Shown: positions 36,680 through 46,445, numbered from the stretch's first letter. The stretch is 64,000 nt of DNA from Simiduia agarivorans SA1 = DSM 21679 (GCF_000305785.2 NC_018868.3:2080001-2144000), one strand, 5' to 3'. The notes: a model not told the origin generated them from the sequence alone. A program made the numbers and translations.

Positions 36680-37640
36680 TGGCCGCAAGCAGTTGCTGTT
36701 CGATGGCGCCCCAATCCAGTGCCTCCGGATTGAGGATCTCCACCCGTGAGTCCAGGCAGTCGTCCATGGATTGCTGACGCAATACACGATCCACCATATT
36801 AAAGCCCAGTACATCATCCGGGGTGATCATGACCGCCTTCAGGCGTTCACACGCGATACCTGAAAACAGCGCCCAGAGCCGGTCCGGATCAAAGCAGAGC
36901 TCGGGTTTAAAGGCCCAGCCGGCGCTGTGCCAGCCGCCCGAACGCCGGCTGCGGAACAGGAAACCCCGTGCGTTGTAGACCGGATTCAGCGTTAAAAGCG
37001 GCAAGGTCGAAGCCGGCACGACCGCACCGGTGGCGTCGGACTCCGCCGCCGGCCCCACCAGCCACGCCAGCTGCCCGGCCCCCTCGTGTACCGGCGACCA
37101 GGGTTTATGCCGCCACTCATGCTGGTGCAGGTATTGTTCAAACAGCATCAGGTGTTGCGGCTCATAGGTGTCGGCCTTGGCAGCCAGCACCCGGTCGGCC
37201 ACCGCAATCTGCTGGTTGAATAGCGGGTTTGACCGGTAGCGGCTGTCGGTGAGCTTACGCGCATCCACCAGAGTCAGGGTGGCGCACACCGCCAGCAGGT
37301 TTGCCATATGAGGGGCACGCAGCTGCGCCAGGATCTCGTGCGGATGGCCAAGCCCGGTGGGTTCGATGATCAGCCGATCGGGCTTGGCGCGCCCGATCAG
37401 CTGATTCAGCGCAATCTGAAAGGGCAGCCCATTGGCACAACACAAACAGCCGCCCGGCACTTCTCTGACCACGACGTCGTTCGCGCCATTAGCCAGCAGC
37501 GCACCATCAATGCCGATATCGCCAAACTCATTGACCAGCACCGCCCAGCGCTCACCCGCCGGGCGTTGACGCAGCAAAGACTGTATCAGCGTGGTTTTAC
37601 CAGCGCCCAGAAAGCCGGTAATGACATTGACCTTGACCAT
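36636..37640 (-). CDS. COG0523 (CobW/YeiR/ZagA-type) metallochaperone GTPase
   Basis: The 334-residue GTPase has the P-loop GFLGAGKTT (residues 9-17), NEFG, the metal-binding GGCLCC (C65, C67, C68) and IIEPTGLGHP. The C-terminal CobW domain is present. Such proteins bind Zn(II) or another metal and hand it to client proteins, often under zinc starvation. The start is ATG 37640; the frame extends upstream into non-family residues. The divergent gene pair with a Fur/Zur-like box is just downstream, which supports a metal-limitation role. Confidence 0.9.
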   Translation of the reverse strand: MVKVNVITGFLGAGKTTLIQSLLRQRPAGERWAVLVNEFGDIGIDGALLANGANDVVVREVPGGCLCCANGLPFQIALNQLIGRAKPDRLIIEPTGLGHPHEILAQLRAPHMANLLAVCATLTLVDARKLTDSRYRSNPLFNQQIAVADRVLAAKADTYEPQHLMLFEQYLHQHEWRHKPWSPVHEGAGQLAWLVGPAAESDATGAVVPASTLPLLTLNPVYNARGFLFRSRRSGGWHSAGWAFKPELCFDPDRLWALFSGIACERLKAVMITPDDVLGFNMVDRVLRQQSMDDCLDSRVEILNPEALDWGAIEQQLLAAISTTALADSPDTSV

Positions 37641-37827
37641 GGTGCCCCCAATCAAAAGAAGCCGCACCCTACACCAATTGGTTGCCGCCGGTATAGGGAT
37701 CATCGAACGGTGCTACCCTTGGAAGGTCATTTTTAATGTTCATAAACTGGGGGTAAGATGCCTCCCATCCGTCTGGTGCCGCAGATACTGCCAGGCGCAG
37801 TCCACTTTGACCTTTCAGGAGAGTTTC

Positions 37828-38706
37828 ATGTCTCGCAACGTTACCGTCGCCGCCACCCAGATGGCCTGTTCCTGGGATCGCGATGCCAATATCGCCAATG
37901 GCGAAAAGCTGGTGCGTCAGGCCCATGCCGCCGGCGCCCAGATTATTTTGCTGCAGGAGCTGTTTGAGACCCCCTACTTCTGCCAGAAGCCCAATGCCGA
38001 TTACACCCAGTTGGCCACCGAACTCGCCGACAACCCGGCCATCAAGCATTTTCAGGCCATCGCCAAAGAACTGGCCGTCGTACTGCCCATTTCCTATTTC
38101 GAACGCGCAGGCCGCGCGCGCTACAACTCCATCGTGGTGATCGACGCCGATGGCAGCATTCTGGGTAACTACCGCAAGAGCCACATTCCCGATGGCCCCG
38201 GCTACCACGAGAAGTACTACTTCAATCCGGGCGATACCGGCTTCAAAGTCTGGAACACCCGCTACGCCAAAATCGGCATCGGCATTTGCTGGGACCAGTG
38301 GTTCCCGGAATGTGCGCGCAGCATGGCACTCATGGGTGCGGAACTGTTGTTCTATCCGACCGCCATCGGTTCAGAACCCCACGACCCCAACATCACCTCG
38401 CGCGACCACTGGCAGCGGGTACAGCAAGGCCATGCCGGCGCCAATCTGATGCCGCTGATCGCCTCCAACCGCATTGGCCGCGAGGACCAGGAGGATTACC
38501 ACATCACTTTCTACGGCTCGTCATTTATTGCCAACCAGTTCGGCGAAAAGGTGCAGGAACTGGACGAGACCAGCGAAGGCATTCTGGTACAAAGTTTTGA
38601 TCTGGACGCGCTGGAAAAAATCCGCACCGCCTGGGGCGTATTCCGCGATCGCCGGCCGGCACTGTATCGCGCCATTAACACCCTGGATGGCAGCCTGGAG
38701 TCCTGA
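37828..38706 (+). CDS. aguB: N-carbamoylputrescine amidase
   Basis: AguB hydrolyses N-carbamoylputrescine to putrescine. The 292-residue nitrilase-superfamily protein has the catalytic triad: Glu44 in [11 protein letters not shown], Lys in [12 protein letters not shown] and Cys in [10 protein letters not shown]. The start ATG at 37828 has CAGGAG upstream; the frame is open further upstream but without family residues. aguA follows with a 1-base overlap (TGATG), giving a two-step route from agmatine. Confidence 0.96.
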   Translation: MSRNVTVAATQMACSWDRDANIANGEKLVRQAHAAGAQIILLQELFETPYFCQKPNADYTQLATELADNPAIKHFQAIAKELAVVLPISYFERAGRARYNSIVVIDADGSILGNYRKSHIPDGPGYHEKYYFNPGDTGFKVWNTRYAKIGIGICWDQWFPECARSMALMGAELLFYPTAIGSEPHDPNITSRDHWQRVQQGHAGANLMPLIASNRIGREDQEDYHITFYGSSFIANQFGEKVQELDETSEGILVQSFDLDALEKIRTAWGVFRDRRPALYRAINTLDGSLES

Positions 38707-39794
38707 TGATGAGCACGCCACGCGCCGACGGCTTTGCCATGCCCGCCGAATGGGCACCCCAGAAACAGGCCTGGATGATCTGGCCCGAGCGCACCGATAA
38801 CTGGCGCCTCGGCGCCAAGCCCGCGCAAGCGGCGTTTATGGCGGTGATGCGGGCAATCGCTCAGTACCAGCCACTGACTGTGGGCGTTTCGCACGCCCAG
38901 TTTGAAAACGCCAGTGAGCAACTGGCTGGCATCGCCAATATCCGCGTGGTGGAAATCAGCAACAACGACGCCTGGGTGCGCGACACCGGCCCGACCTTTG
39001 TACGCAACAGCGCCGGCGAAGTACGGGCGGTGGACTGGCGCTTCAATGCCTGGGGCGGGCTTAATGGTGGCCTGTATTTCCCTTGGGATAAAGACGATGC
39101 GGTTGCGCGCAAGATCGCACAAATCGAGAACACCGCGCGTTACCGCACCGACGAGTTCGTGCTGGAAGGCGGCTCCATCCATGTGGACGGAGAGGGTACC
39201 CTGATCACCACCGAGGAATGCCTGCTCAATGCCAACCGCAATCCGCACCTGACGCGCGAGCAGATTGAAGCCTACCTGGCAGATTATCTTTCAGTGGAAA
39301 AAGTCATCTGGTTGCCCGACGGTCTGTACAACGATGAAACCGATGGGCACGTGGACAACTTCTGTTGTTTCGTGGCGCCTGGCGAGGTGCTGTTGTGCTG
39401 GACCGATGATGAGACCGATCCCAACTATGAACGCTGCCAGCGCGCTTTTCAGGTACTCGAAGCCAGTACCGATGCCCGCGGCCGGTCGTTCAAAATACAC
39501 AAAATGCCAATTCCCGGCCCGCTGTTCGCGACTGAGGAAGAGTGTGCAGGAGTTGATCGCGTTGCCGGCACGCAACCGCGCGACCCATCCATCCGGTTGG
39601 CGGGGTCCTACGTGAACTTTCTGATCATTAACGGCGCCATCATTGCGCCCAGTTTTGATGACGCCAAGGATCGCGCGGCCGCGTCACTGCTGTCCGATTG
39701 CTTCCCCGGACGCGACATAGTGATGGTCCCCGGACGGGAAATTCTGCTGGGCGGCGGCAATATCCACTGTATTACGCAGCAGCAGCCCGCCTGA
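38706..39794 (+). CDS. aguA: agmatine deiminase
   Basis: AguA converts agmatine to N-carbamoylputrescine and ammonia. The 362-residue protein has the pentein fold with [12 protein letters not shown], the [13 protein letters not shown] motif, [11 protein letters not shown] and the catalytic cysteine in [12 protein letters not shown] near the C-terminus. It overlaps aguB by one base, so they are translated together. No regulator is next to the pair. Confidence 0.96.
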   Translation: MMSTPRADGFAMPAEWAPQKQAWMIWPERTDNWRLGAKPAQAAFMAVMRAIAQYQPLTVGVSHAQFENASEQLAGIANIRVVEISNNDAWVRDTGPTFVRNSAGEVRAVDWRFNAWGGLNGGLYFPWDKDDAVARKIAQIENTARYRTDEFVLEGGSIHVDGEGTLITTEECLLNANRNPHLTREQIEAYLADYLSVEKVIWLPDGLYNDETDGHVDNFCCFVAPGEVLLCWTDDETDPNYERCQRAFQVLEASTDARGRSFKIHKMPIPGPLFATEEECAGVDRVAGTQPRDPSIRLAGSYVNFLIINGAIIAPSFDDAKDRAAASLLSDCFPGRDIVMVPGREILLGGGNIHCITQQQPA

Positions 39795-39806
39795 TCAATT
39801 GCGCCT

Positions 39807-39832
39807 GAATTCCACACTCAGGTGTGGAATTC
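39807..39832. terminator. hairpin between convergent aguA and chemoreceptor genes
   Basis: GAATTCCACAC and GTGTGGAATTC form a perfect 11-bp stem with a TCAG loop, covering the chemoreceptor stop. There is no clear T-tract, so it may be weak or serve RNA stability. Confidence 0.5.
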
Positions 39833-40981
39833 GTTCACCTTCTGGCGCAGGTTCTGCACCGCAGAATTGAGCTCGCCGGCAATATCGGCCAGGGTGGTCA
39901 CATCCTGCGCGGATAAATCCGTGGCATTGCCAAGGCTTGCCACCTCTTCCAGCACCTGATCCACTTTCTGGCTCACGCTATGGATATTGGATTCACCTTT
40001 TCGGGTTCGCTGACCCGTGAGCTCCGCCACCTGTTGCATCACATCGCAGGTGGTTACGATCACATCGCTCGCTTCGCGCGAGGACTGACTCAGTTTTTCC
40101 AACGAAGCTTTTTGTGAATCCACTTTTTTTCCGGCCGCATCGATCGCGCCGGTAATGGCGGAAATAATCTCGTTAATTTCGGTCAGGCTGTTCTGGGTTG
40201 ACTGGCTTAAGCCCCGCACTTCATCGGCCACCACAGAGAAACCGCGACCGTGCTCGCCGGCGCGGGCGGCCTCAATGGCGGCGTTGAGCGCGAGCAGGTT
40301 GGTCTGATCAGCAATGCCGTTAATCACCGCCAGCACATCTTTTATTTTAAGCGCATTCTCTGATAGCAAGGAAAAGTTATTGGTGATTTCGTTACTGGCG
40401 CGCACGTGTTCGTCCACCAGATCTGCCATGGCACTGACGTTCGCGCGCGAACTCTGTAACTGACTGTTGGCATCATTAACGCGTGCATTGGTCTGCTCAG
40501 CGCGCTGGCTGATCCCTTGAGTCAATGCCTGCATTTCTTCCATATGCTGGCGCGCGCGATTGACCACCGCCAGTTGGTCCCGAATCCGGGAACGCATGCC
40601 CGATGCCGTGTCGTCCAACTGCTGGGCGGCGCCTTCATTCAATTCTGCCACCCGCTTGATATCCACCAACGCGTCGCGGATTTCACTGCGAAATAAATCG
40701 ATGGTTTGAACCATCTCGGCCATTTCCGCATTGAGTTTGGTGTCGACATTGCAGTCCACCGACAGATCTTTGCGGGCAAAGTGTTTGAAATAATCAGCCA
40801 CGCTTTGCAACGCGTCCACGCCCCAGCGCTTCTCATCAATATCGTGGATGACAAGCACGCCAATCAGCAAAAACTGGATTACCTGGCTGAGGGTATTGTC
40901 GGTAAAAAACAGGGCGTTTACTGCCAGAAGCACCATGCCCACCCAATGGACCAGGCGCATGCGTAAGAATAAGGAGGTCAT
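39818..40981 (-). CDS. methyl-accepting chemotaxis-type signalling protein
   Basis: The product of about 388 residues starts with two closely spaced hydrophobic segments (about 10-50) and no large periplasmic domain, then a cytoplasmic coiled coil with the chemoreceptor hairpin tip signature (ADQTNLLALNAAIEAARAGE, then GRGFSVVADEVRGLS). It should signal to CheA/CheW, but the ligand site is not evident; sensing may be cytoplasmic or at the membrane. I use ATG 40981; a GTG at 41008 is possible. Confidence 0.9.
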   Translation of the reverse strand: MTSLFLRMRLVHWVGMVLLAVNALFFTDNTLSQVIQFLLIGVLVIHDIDEKRWGVDALQSVADYFKHFARKDLSVDCNVDTKLNAEMAEMVQTIDLFRSEIRDALVDIKRVAELNEGAAQQLDDTASGMRSRIRDQLAVVNRARQHMEEMQALTQGISQRAEQTNARVNDANSQLQSSRANVSAMADLVDEHVRASNEITNNFSLLSENALKIKDVLAVINGIADQTNLLALNAAIEAARAGEHGRGFSVVADEVRGLSQSTQNSLTEINEIISAITGAIDAAGKKVDSQKASLEKLSQSSREASDVIVTTCDVMQQVAELTGQRTRKGESNIHSVSQKVDQVLEEVASLGNATDLSAQDVTTLADIAGELNSAVQNLRQKVNEFHT

Positions 40982-41077
40982 ATGATCGGCTATCCATAAA
41001 AAAAACACAGCATTTTTCAGGCTAGCACAGCTTTATATACCTACAAGTGATTATTCAATACCCTTAAATTACGTGTG

Positions 41078-41105
41078 GGTATAGGCGCAATGATACGCCT
41101 ATACC
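41078..41105. terminator. hairpin near the end of the DUF3718 gene
   Basis: GGTATAGGCG (41078-41087) and CGCCTATACC (41096-41105) form a perfect 10-bp stem, 15 bases downstream of the DUF3718 stop on the reverse strand. No T-tract follows on that strand. Confidence 0.4.
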
Positions 41106-41120
41106 TTATTGCTGGCTGCA

Positions 41121-41489
41121 TCAGCGCGCAGCCACTTCTTCTGTGGTTACCAGCGTATCGCGGTTGAATTTTGGTGCCAGATAGCCCACCACCTTCTGTG
41201 CTTCGACCATTTCAGCAAAGCTGAGCAAATTCATGTCGTTGCAATTGTAAAAGGTGTGGGCGCGGGTACGATCGATTCCGCGAATACCGTGGTAAAGCGA
41301 TGTCCGCAGCTGACCAGGCTGGTCGCGCACAATTGCTTTGCACACCCCGCTGGCTTCGTTGTCGGCCACCACAAATACTTTGCCGTTGCGCTCAATCCGG
41401 GTATCTGCCTGAACCATCGCGGCAGAGGTTAAAAGTGCGCCACCCAGCGCGGCGGCAATAACCAATACTGATGCATTTTTAATTTTCAT
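41121..41489 (-). CDS. DUF3718 domain secreted protein
   Basis: The 122-residue product has a signal peptide (cleavage near VQA-DT) and a short domain with two cysteines: SGVCKAIVRDQPGQL and FYNCNDMNLLSFAE. This matches the DUF3718 pattern (Cys, then CN-x-x-LLxFA). It ends in a helix. AGGAG lies about 10 bases before the ATG at 41489. The two cysteines may form a disulfide in the periplasm. Function is unknown. Confidence 0.78.
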   Translation of the reverse strand: MKIKNASVLVIAAALGGALLTSAAMVQADTRIERNGKVFVVADNEASGVCKAIVRDQPGQLRTSLYHGIRGIDRTRAHTFYNCNDMNLLSFAEMVEAQKVVGYLAPKFNRDTLVTTEEVAAR

Positions 41490-41858
41490 GTCGGGTAAAC
41501 TCCTGTGACTCTCTGTGCTGTTTGTTCGCGAGCTTGCTGCAGTACCTGCCAGCGCCGGCAATTGGCTGCCGGTTGAGATCCAGTATTACAGGCCCGGAAA
41601 CGAAAAAAAGAGTCCTTCGACAGCCCGCCGAAAAGCCGGGTCAGCCAGCATAAAAACAACAACAGACCGACTTTTTCGGTCAATCGTGTCGCCAAAAAAC
41701 GCTTATAGAGAGATAAAATGCACTGACGCACGATTAACGGTTGATCGAATCACGCTCATTATTGGCACAGAAATCGCGGTCGACAGACCGACTGAATCGC
41801 CAGCGTCGAAGTGAATGGCCGGATCGGCCAATGGAGCAACCCGAGGTGCCACCGGCGG
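41490..41858. other. intergenic region upstream of the DUF3718 gene
   Basis: This 369-base gap has no supported gene. It holds a small hairpin (GACCGA-CTTTT-TCGGTC near 41666), a repeated CAGACCGACT (near 41664 and 41780), and a sigma-54-like TGGCAC with GC 10 bases on (41763-41777, forward) that faces no gene on its strand. I find no clear promoter for the DUF3718 gene. Confidence 0.5.
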
Positions 41859-42242
41859 TTATTGATCCGTTTCACTGTGCAACGCCAGGCGATTACCCTC
41901 CGAATCGATAATCAACGCGCGGTATCCATGCGGCCCAATGGCGTGAATAGCTTGCTCAACCCGTCCACCCTGCGCTGTCACCGCCGCCTCCGCAGCCCGG
42001 ATACGACCATTGACATTGAGGTACACCAAGGGGCCGAGCGAACCTACCCGGTCTGGTTGCACGATGAGACACGCGCCATTGCCCTGGCCGTGGTCCAACA
42101 CCGCAAACGCCACCTCGCCAACGGCTTCCTGATGCACCGGCAGCCCCAATACCTGCTCATAAAAAGCCGATGCGCGGGCAAGGTCTGCCACTGGAATATC
42201 CATCCAAACCACACGGTTGTGGTCTTTGTTCATTTCTGCCAT
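41859..42242 (-). CDS. VOC (glyoxalase/dioxygenase fold) family protein
   Basis: The product of about 127 residues is a single VOC domain: VVWMDIPVADLARASAFYEQ, VAFAVLD, LVYLNV and a C-terminal strand ending in metal-ligand-type EGNRLALHSE. Such proteins include glyoxalases and resistance proteins, but the substrate here is not known. The ATG at 42242 has GGAG 9 bases upstream and diverges from the SRPBCC gene with 32 bases between them. Confidence 0.88.
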   Translation of the reverse strand: MAEMNKDHNRVVWMDIPVADLARASAFYEQVLGLPVHQEAVGEVAFAVLDHGQGNGACLIVQPDRVGSLGPLVYLNVNGRIRAAEAAVTAQGGRVEQAIHAIGPHGYRALIIDSEGNRLALHSETDQ

Positions 42243-42274
42243 GTTTAGCGGCTCCAAACAGATGAGGCGGGTCT

Positions 42275-42709
42275 ATGCAAACTATCCACATTGAACGGAT
42301 TTTTCCACTGCCACCCGCCGAATTATTCGCAGAACTCACTCACCACGAGCGGTTCGGCGAAATCATGGGCCAGAATATCCTGACGCTGAAGGCCGCTGAG
42401 GGAGAAGCCAGCTGCGGCGTGGGCTCTGTCCGACAGATCCCGCTGGGCATTGGACTCACGTTCGAGGAAACCGTTCGCAGTTATGTACCCGGCCAATTGA
42501 TGGAGTACCAGGTCACGCGCGGCAGCCCGGTGACCGAACATTGGGGCCGGATGGCATTCCACCCCCACCCGCGCGGCTGCCGGTTGCTCTACAGCATCCG
42601 GTTTCAACCCCGCATCCCGTTCACCGGAGGGCTGATCGCCGTGGCCTTGCGCCGGGCGCTGACCCGGGGGCTGGACCGCTACCGCGATCGATTGCCATTG
42701 CGAGATTAG
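42275..42709 (+). CDS. SRPBCC (START-like) family protein
   Basis: The 144-residue product looks like a ligand-binding SRPBCC domain: IERIFPLPPAELFAELTHHERF at the start, then GSVRQIPL and a long C-terminal helix (IAVALRRALTRGLDRYRDRL). Members bind lipids or other hydrophobic ligands, or take part in polyketide or ubiquinone pathways. It diverges from the VOC gene and is 62 bases upstream of the M13 peptidase on the same strand. Confidence 0.82.
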   Translation: MQTIHIERIFPLPPAELFAELTHHERFGEIMGQNILTLKAAEGEASCGVGSVRQIPLGIGLTFEETVRSYVPGQLMEYQVTRGSPVTEHWGRMAFHPHPRGCRLLYSIRFQPRIPFTGGLIAVALRRALTRGLDRYRDRLPLRD

Positions 42710-42771
42710 GCCCGTCACACGTCCCTTATGTGAGAGTTTTTTCCATTCCTCTAACAACAACAGGGAACCCT

Positions 42772-44819
42772 ATGAACACGCTCCTTTCCAAGAGCTTGCC
42801 CATTGCACTGCTGGCGGCTGCCATCGCCGGCTGCAATGCGGACAAACCCGCCAACGACGCCGCTCAACCTGCTGCTCTGGTCAGCGGGATAGACAAAGCC
42901 AATGCCGATCCGAGCGTACGCGCTCAGGATGACTTCTACCGGCATGTGAACGGCCATTGGCTCGACACCAAAGAAATCCCGGCCGACAAATCCAATTACG
43001 GCTCCTTCACCAAACTGGCCGATGAGGCCGAGGTGCAGCTCAGAGCCATTATTGAAGACGCGGCCAAAGCCGGCGCCCAAGCCGGCACCGAAAAACAGAA
43101 AGTGGGCGATTTCTTCAACAGCTACATGAACACCGACAAGTTGGAAACACTGGGCACCCAGCCGCTGCAGCCACTGCTGGCGGAAGTGGACGCCATTGCT
43201 TCCAAAGACGCGCTGATGACCTGGTTTGGCAACGCTTCCCGTTCCGGCGTGAAAACCCCGGTGGTGTCTTTTATCAACCCCAGGATAAGCGCGACGCCAC
43301 CCGGTACGCGGTATACACCTACCAAAGCGGCCTGGGGCTGCCCGACCGCGACTACTACTTCAAGGACGATGAAAAAAGCGTCAGCCTGCGCGCAGCTTAT
43401 AAGGCTCACATTGCCAAGATGCTGACACTGGCCGGGATTGAGGCCGATGCCGAGGCGATTTACGCCATCGAAGAAGCGCTGGCTGAAGGCCATTGGGCCC
43501 GGGTAGATAATCGCGACCCGGTAAAAACCTACAACAAAATGCCGCAAGCAGAGCTCAATACCCTGGCAGCGGGCGTGGCCTGGGCCAACTGGACCAAAGC
43601 CCTGGGCATCGACGGCGAAGCCGATATCATCGTATACCAGCCGTCCTACCTGACCGCATTCGCTCAGGTCATGGCAGACAAGCCACTGGCAGACTGGAAA
43701 GCCTATGCCAAATGGCAGCTCGCGGCCGGTGCGGCGCCTTTGCTGAACAAAGCGCTGGACGACGAAAGCTTTAACTTCAACAAGAAAACCCTGCGCGGCA
43801 TCGAAGCCCAGCAGGAGCGCTGGAAGCGTGCAGTGCAATTCACCGACGACGTGATTGGCGAGGCGGTTGGCAAAATTTACGTGGAGAAGCATTTTCCGCC
43901 GGAAGCCAAGGCGCGCATGGAAACCCTGGTGCAGAATCTGTTGCTGGCCTTTGGCGAGGGCATCGATGGCCTGGAGTGGATGACCCCCGAAACCAAGGTG
44001 GCGGCACGCGAAAAGCTGGCCAAGTTCACCTACAAAATTGGCTACCCGGATAAATGGCGCGATTACAGCTCGCTGGAGATCAAAGCTGACGACCTGTTTG
44101 GTAACGCCCAGCGCGCAGCGGCATTCGAATACCAGCGCAACCTGGCCAAGCTTGGCGCCCCAATCGATAAAACCGAATGGTACATGACGCCCCAAACCGT
44201 TAATGCTTATTACAACCCGGTGGCCAACGAAATCGTATTCCCGGCCGCCATCCTGCAACCACCTTTCTTTAACATGGCGGCGGATGATGCGGTGAATTAC
44301 GGTGGCATTGGCGCCGTGATCGGCCACGAAATCGGTCACGGTTTTGACGATTCCGGCAGCCAGTACGATGGCGATGGCAATCTGCGCAACTGGTGGACCG
44401 ATTCCGATCGCACCGAGTTTGAACAGCGCACCACTGCACTGGTGGAGCAGTACAACGCGTTTGAGCCCCTGCCGGGCGAATTTGTCAACGGCAAGTTCAC
44501 CCTGGGTGAAAACATCGGCGACCTGGGCGGCTTAACCATTGCGCACAAGGCCTATGGTCTGTCCCTGGCTGGCAAGCCGGCGCCGGTGCTGGACGGGCTC
44601 ACGGGTGACCAGCGTTTCTTCATGGGCTGGGCCCAGGTGTGGGCGCGCAAGTACCGCACTGAAGAGTTATCCCAGCGCTTGGTTACCGACCCCCACTCGC
44701 CCAGCGAATACCGTTGTAACGGTATCGTGCGCAATATGCCCGAGTTCTATCAGGCATTTGACGTGAAAGCTGGCGATGGCCTCTATCTGGCGCCCGAGCA
44801 GCGGGTCAAGATCTGGTAA
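42772..44819 (+). pseudogene. M13 family metallopeptidase lipoprotein, disrupted by a one-base frameshift
   Basis: The gene encodes an M13 (neprilysin-like/PepO) zinc peptidase with lipoprotein leader (lipobox AIAGC). Frame 1 gives the N-terminal part from 42772 to the C-run at 43278-43281; after that the family sequence continues in frame 3 (QDKRDATRYAVYTYQSGLGL). Adding one C would restore one frame. The catalytic HEIGH in GAVIGHEIGHGFDD, GENIGDLGG, NAYYNPVANEIVFPA and C-terminal YLAPEQRVKIW are all intact downstream. This is either a sequencing error in a homopolymer or a recent mutation. Repaired, the product would be about 682 residues and lipid-anchored in the periplasm or outer membrane. 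Confidence 0.88.
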
Positions 44820-44841
44820 GCGCAGCAGACTTTCTGGTCAC

Positions 44842-44869
44842 AAAAAGGGGGGCTTAGCCTCCCTTTTTT
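44842..44869 (+). terminator. rho-independent terminator after the M13 gene
   Basis: AAAAAGGGGGGCT and AGCCTCCCTTTTTT pair with one G-U, followed by the T-run, 22 bases after the stop. Confidence 0.88.
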
Positions 44870-44907
44870 ATGGTTATACTGTTTGTGCTCAGCAGGAGAC
44901 TTACACC

Positions 44908-45573
44908 ATGACAAGCATCAGATCCGACCTGGATCGCGCCAAGCGCAAGGCCTATAGCCTGGCGGAAGAAATCGCCAACAGCGTCAGCCACGGTATCGGT
45001 GCCGCCCTCAGCGTTGCGGCCCTGACCCTGATGGTGGTGGTATCTGTCGCCAGTGGCGACGGCTGGAAACTGACCAGCGCGCTGGTATACGGCATCAGCC
45101 TGGTATTTCTGTTTCTGGCGTCAACCCTGTACCACGCCATCGTGCACGATAAAGTCAAAGGTGTACTGCGCCTGATCGACCACTGCGCCATTTACCTGTT
45201 GATTGCCGGTACCTATACCCCCTTCCTGCTGATCAATCTGCGCGGCGCCTGGGGCTGGACATTGTTTGCGGTGATCTGGAGCCTGGCGCTGTTCGGCATT
45301 TTCTTTAAGCTGTTTTTCAAGCACCGGTTTCCCAAACTGTCGTTGTTTACTTACATTCTCATGGGCTGGCTGGTGATTGTGGCGTTATCCGAAATGCTGG
45401 CCAAAGTCCCGTCCGGGGCCATGTGGCTGCTGCTGGCCGGCGGCCTGGTGTACACACTGGGTGCCGTGTTTTACAAGTGGGAGAAACTGCCATTCAACCA
45501 TGCCATCTGGCACCTGTTTGTGCTTGGCGGCAGCACCTGCCACTTTTTAGCGGTCTACCTTTACGTCATGTAA
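44908..45573 (+). CDS. trhA: hemolysin III/TrhA family membrane protein
   Basis: The 221-residue integral membrane protein has seven transmembrane helices and the family metal-site motifs: an early EEIANSVSHG, STLYHAIVH with DHCAIYLLIAG, and C-terminal HAIWHLFVLGGSTCHFL. Relatives are the PAQR proteins; the E. coli protein TrhA (YqfA) takes part in membrane energetics. Despite the family name, haemolysis is not implied. The ATG at 44908 has AGGAG 8 bases upstream. Confidence 0.94.
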   Translation: MTSIRSDLDRAKRKAYSLAEEIANSVSHGIGAALSVAALTLMVVVSVASGDGWKLTSALVYGISLVFLFLASTLYHAIVHDKVKGVLRLIDHCAIYLLIAGTYTPFLLINLRGAWGWTLFAVIWSLALFGIFFKLFFKHRFPKLSLFTYILMGWLVIVALSEMLAKVPSGAMWLLLAGGLVYTLGAVFYKWEKLPFNHAIWHLFVLGGSTCHFLAVYLYVM

Positions 45574-45600
45574 TCCCGGTGGCGTAAAAGCCAGCGGCAT

Positions 45601-45629
45601 AAAAAAAGGCACCTGCGGGTGCCTTTTTT
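45601..45629. terminator. bidirectional rho-independent terminator
   Basis: A7, GGCACC, TGCG, GGTGCC, T6: a GC stem flanked by A- and T-tracts between the convergent ends at 45573 and 45651. Confidence 0.92.
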
Positions 45630-45650
45630 GTGTGTCGACGCGGTAGTGAA

Positions 45651-46445
45651 TTACTGCGCGGTACGGCGACGCGCGGCAGCCAGCCCCAACAAACCCAGGC
45701 CCAGCAAAAACAGGGAGCCCGGCTCAGGCACACTGGAATAACCAATCGCCTCGATGTAACCACCGGGTGCATCGTTCCAGCCGGTGGCGGCAATCGCGTA
45801 GTAGCTGTAGCCCGTGTTCAGTCCCGTCATCAAAAACTCGCTGTCGGTAGGCGTTCTCTGAGACAAGCCATTGCTCGCGGGTGCGAACACAGACGAGTAA
45901 TTAATCCCGTCCAGACTGTAGAAAATATTGAACATGGTGGGATTGCCCGCTTCACTGATCCCGGTATGTTCAGAGTGACCACCATTGAACCAGACCTGGT
46001 CCAGAATCACGTCGAAGGAAAAGTTGAAGAACAGGATTTCGTCACCGGCACTGGAGGAATAGACATTCGGCTCCAGATTGTCGGTATCGCGATTAAAGCG
46101 GCTGTCATCACCCGCGGTGTAGGCGCCAAGGCCACCGTGCTTGGGATCAACATCCTGATAAACCACGCCACTGACGTTGGGATCAATGTGATTGGTGGTA
46201 TTGAATCCCGGCTGCGCCAGGTTTTTGTTGGCGGTGGAAATACCCGCGGTGACCACGAAATCACCGAAACCCAGCGCACTGCCATACGCATCGCCACTGG
46301 TTTTGACACTGCCGCCGGTACCGGTCAGCACATCACCCGCCTTGGCAACACCGCCGCTGTTATTGTCAAAAATGACCACTGTGGCCTGCGCCAGACCAGT
46401 CACAGACGCCAGCGCCACCGCCCCTAACATTTGAGCAAATTTCAT
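45651..46445 (-). CDS. PEP-CTERM sorting domain protein
   Basis: The 264-residue product has a signal peptide (cleavage near LAQA) and a beta-rich secreted domain, ending in the PEP-CTERM tail: VPEPGSLFLLGLGLLGL followed by RRR. Such proteins are processed by exosortase (XrtA/EpsH type) at the membrane and released or placed in the biofilm matrix. No exosortase is in this window. The middle domain (DEILFFNFSFDVILDQVWF; GYSYYAIAATGW) resembles a jelly-roll surface domain but I do not name it. The start ATG is at 46445; a sigma-54-like element lies upstream. Confidence 0.92.
   Translation of the reverse strand: MKFAQMLGAVALASVTGLAQATVVIFDNNSGGVAKAGDVLTGTGGSVKTSGDAYGSALGFGDFVVTAGISTANKNLAQPGFNTTNHIDPNVSGVVYQDVDPKHGGLGAYTAGDDSRFNRDTDNLEPNVYSSSAGDEILFFNFSFDVILDQVWFNGGHSEHTGISEAGNPTMFNIFYSLDGINYSSVFAPASNGLSQRTPTDSEFLMTGLNTGYSYYAIAATGWNDAPGGYIEAIGYSSVPEPGSLFLLGLGLLGLAAARRRTAQ

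Noticed and set aside
41763..41777. Forward TGGCAC-N7-TCGC resembling a sigma-54 site
   Set aside because: It faces only the antisense of the VOC gene and has a weak -12 half; kept as a note, not as a promoter.
41515..41814. 99-codon forward frame in the gap before the VOC gene
   Set aside because: No ribosome site, atypical composition and no recognisable features.
43278..43281. Programmed -1 frameshifting in the M13 gene
   Set aside because: The site AACCCCA is not a good XXXYYYZ slippery sequence and no strong downstream stem was evident; an error or mutation is simpler.
43122..44339. 405-codon reverse frame across the M13 gene
   Set aside because: The forward sequence has all M13 motifs; the antisense translation has no recognisable family.
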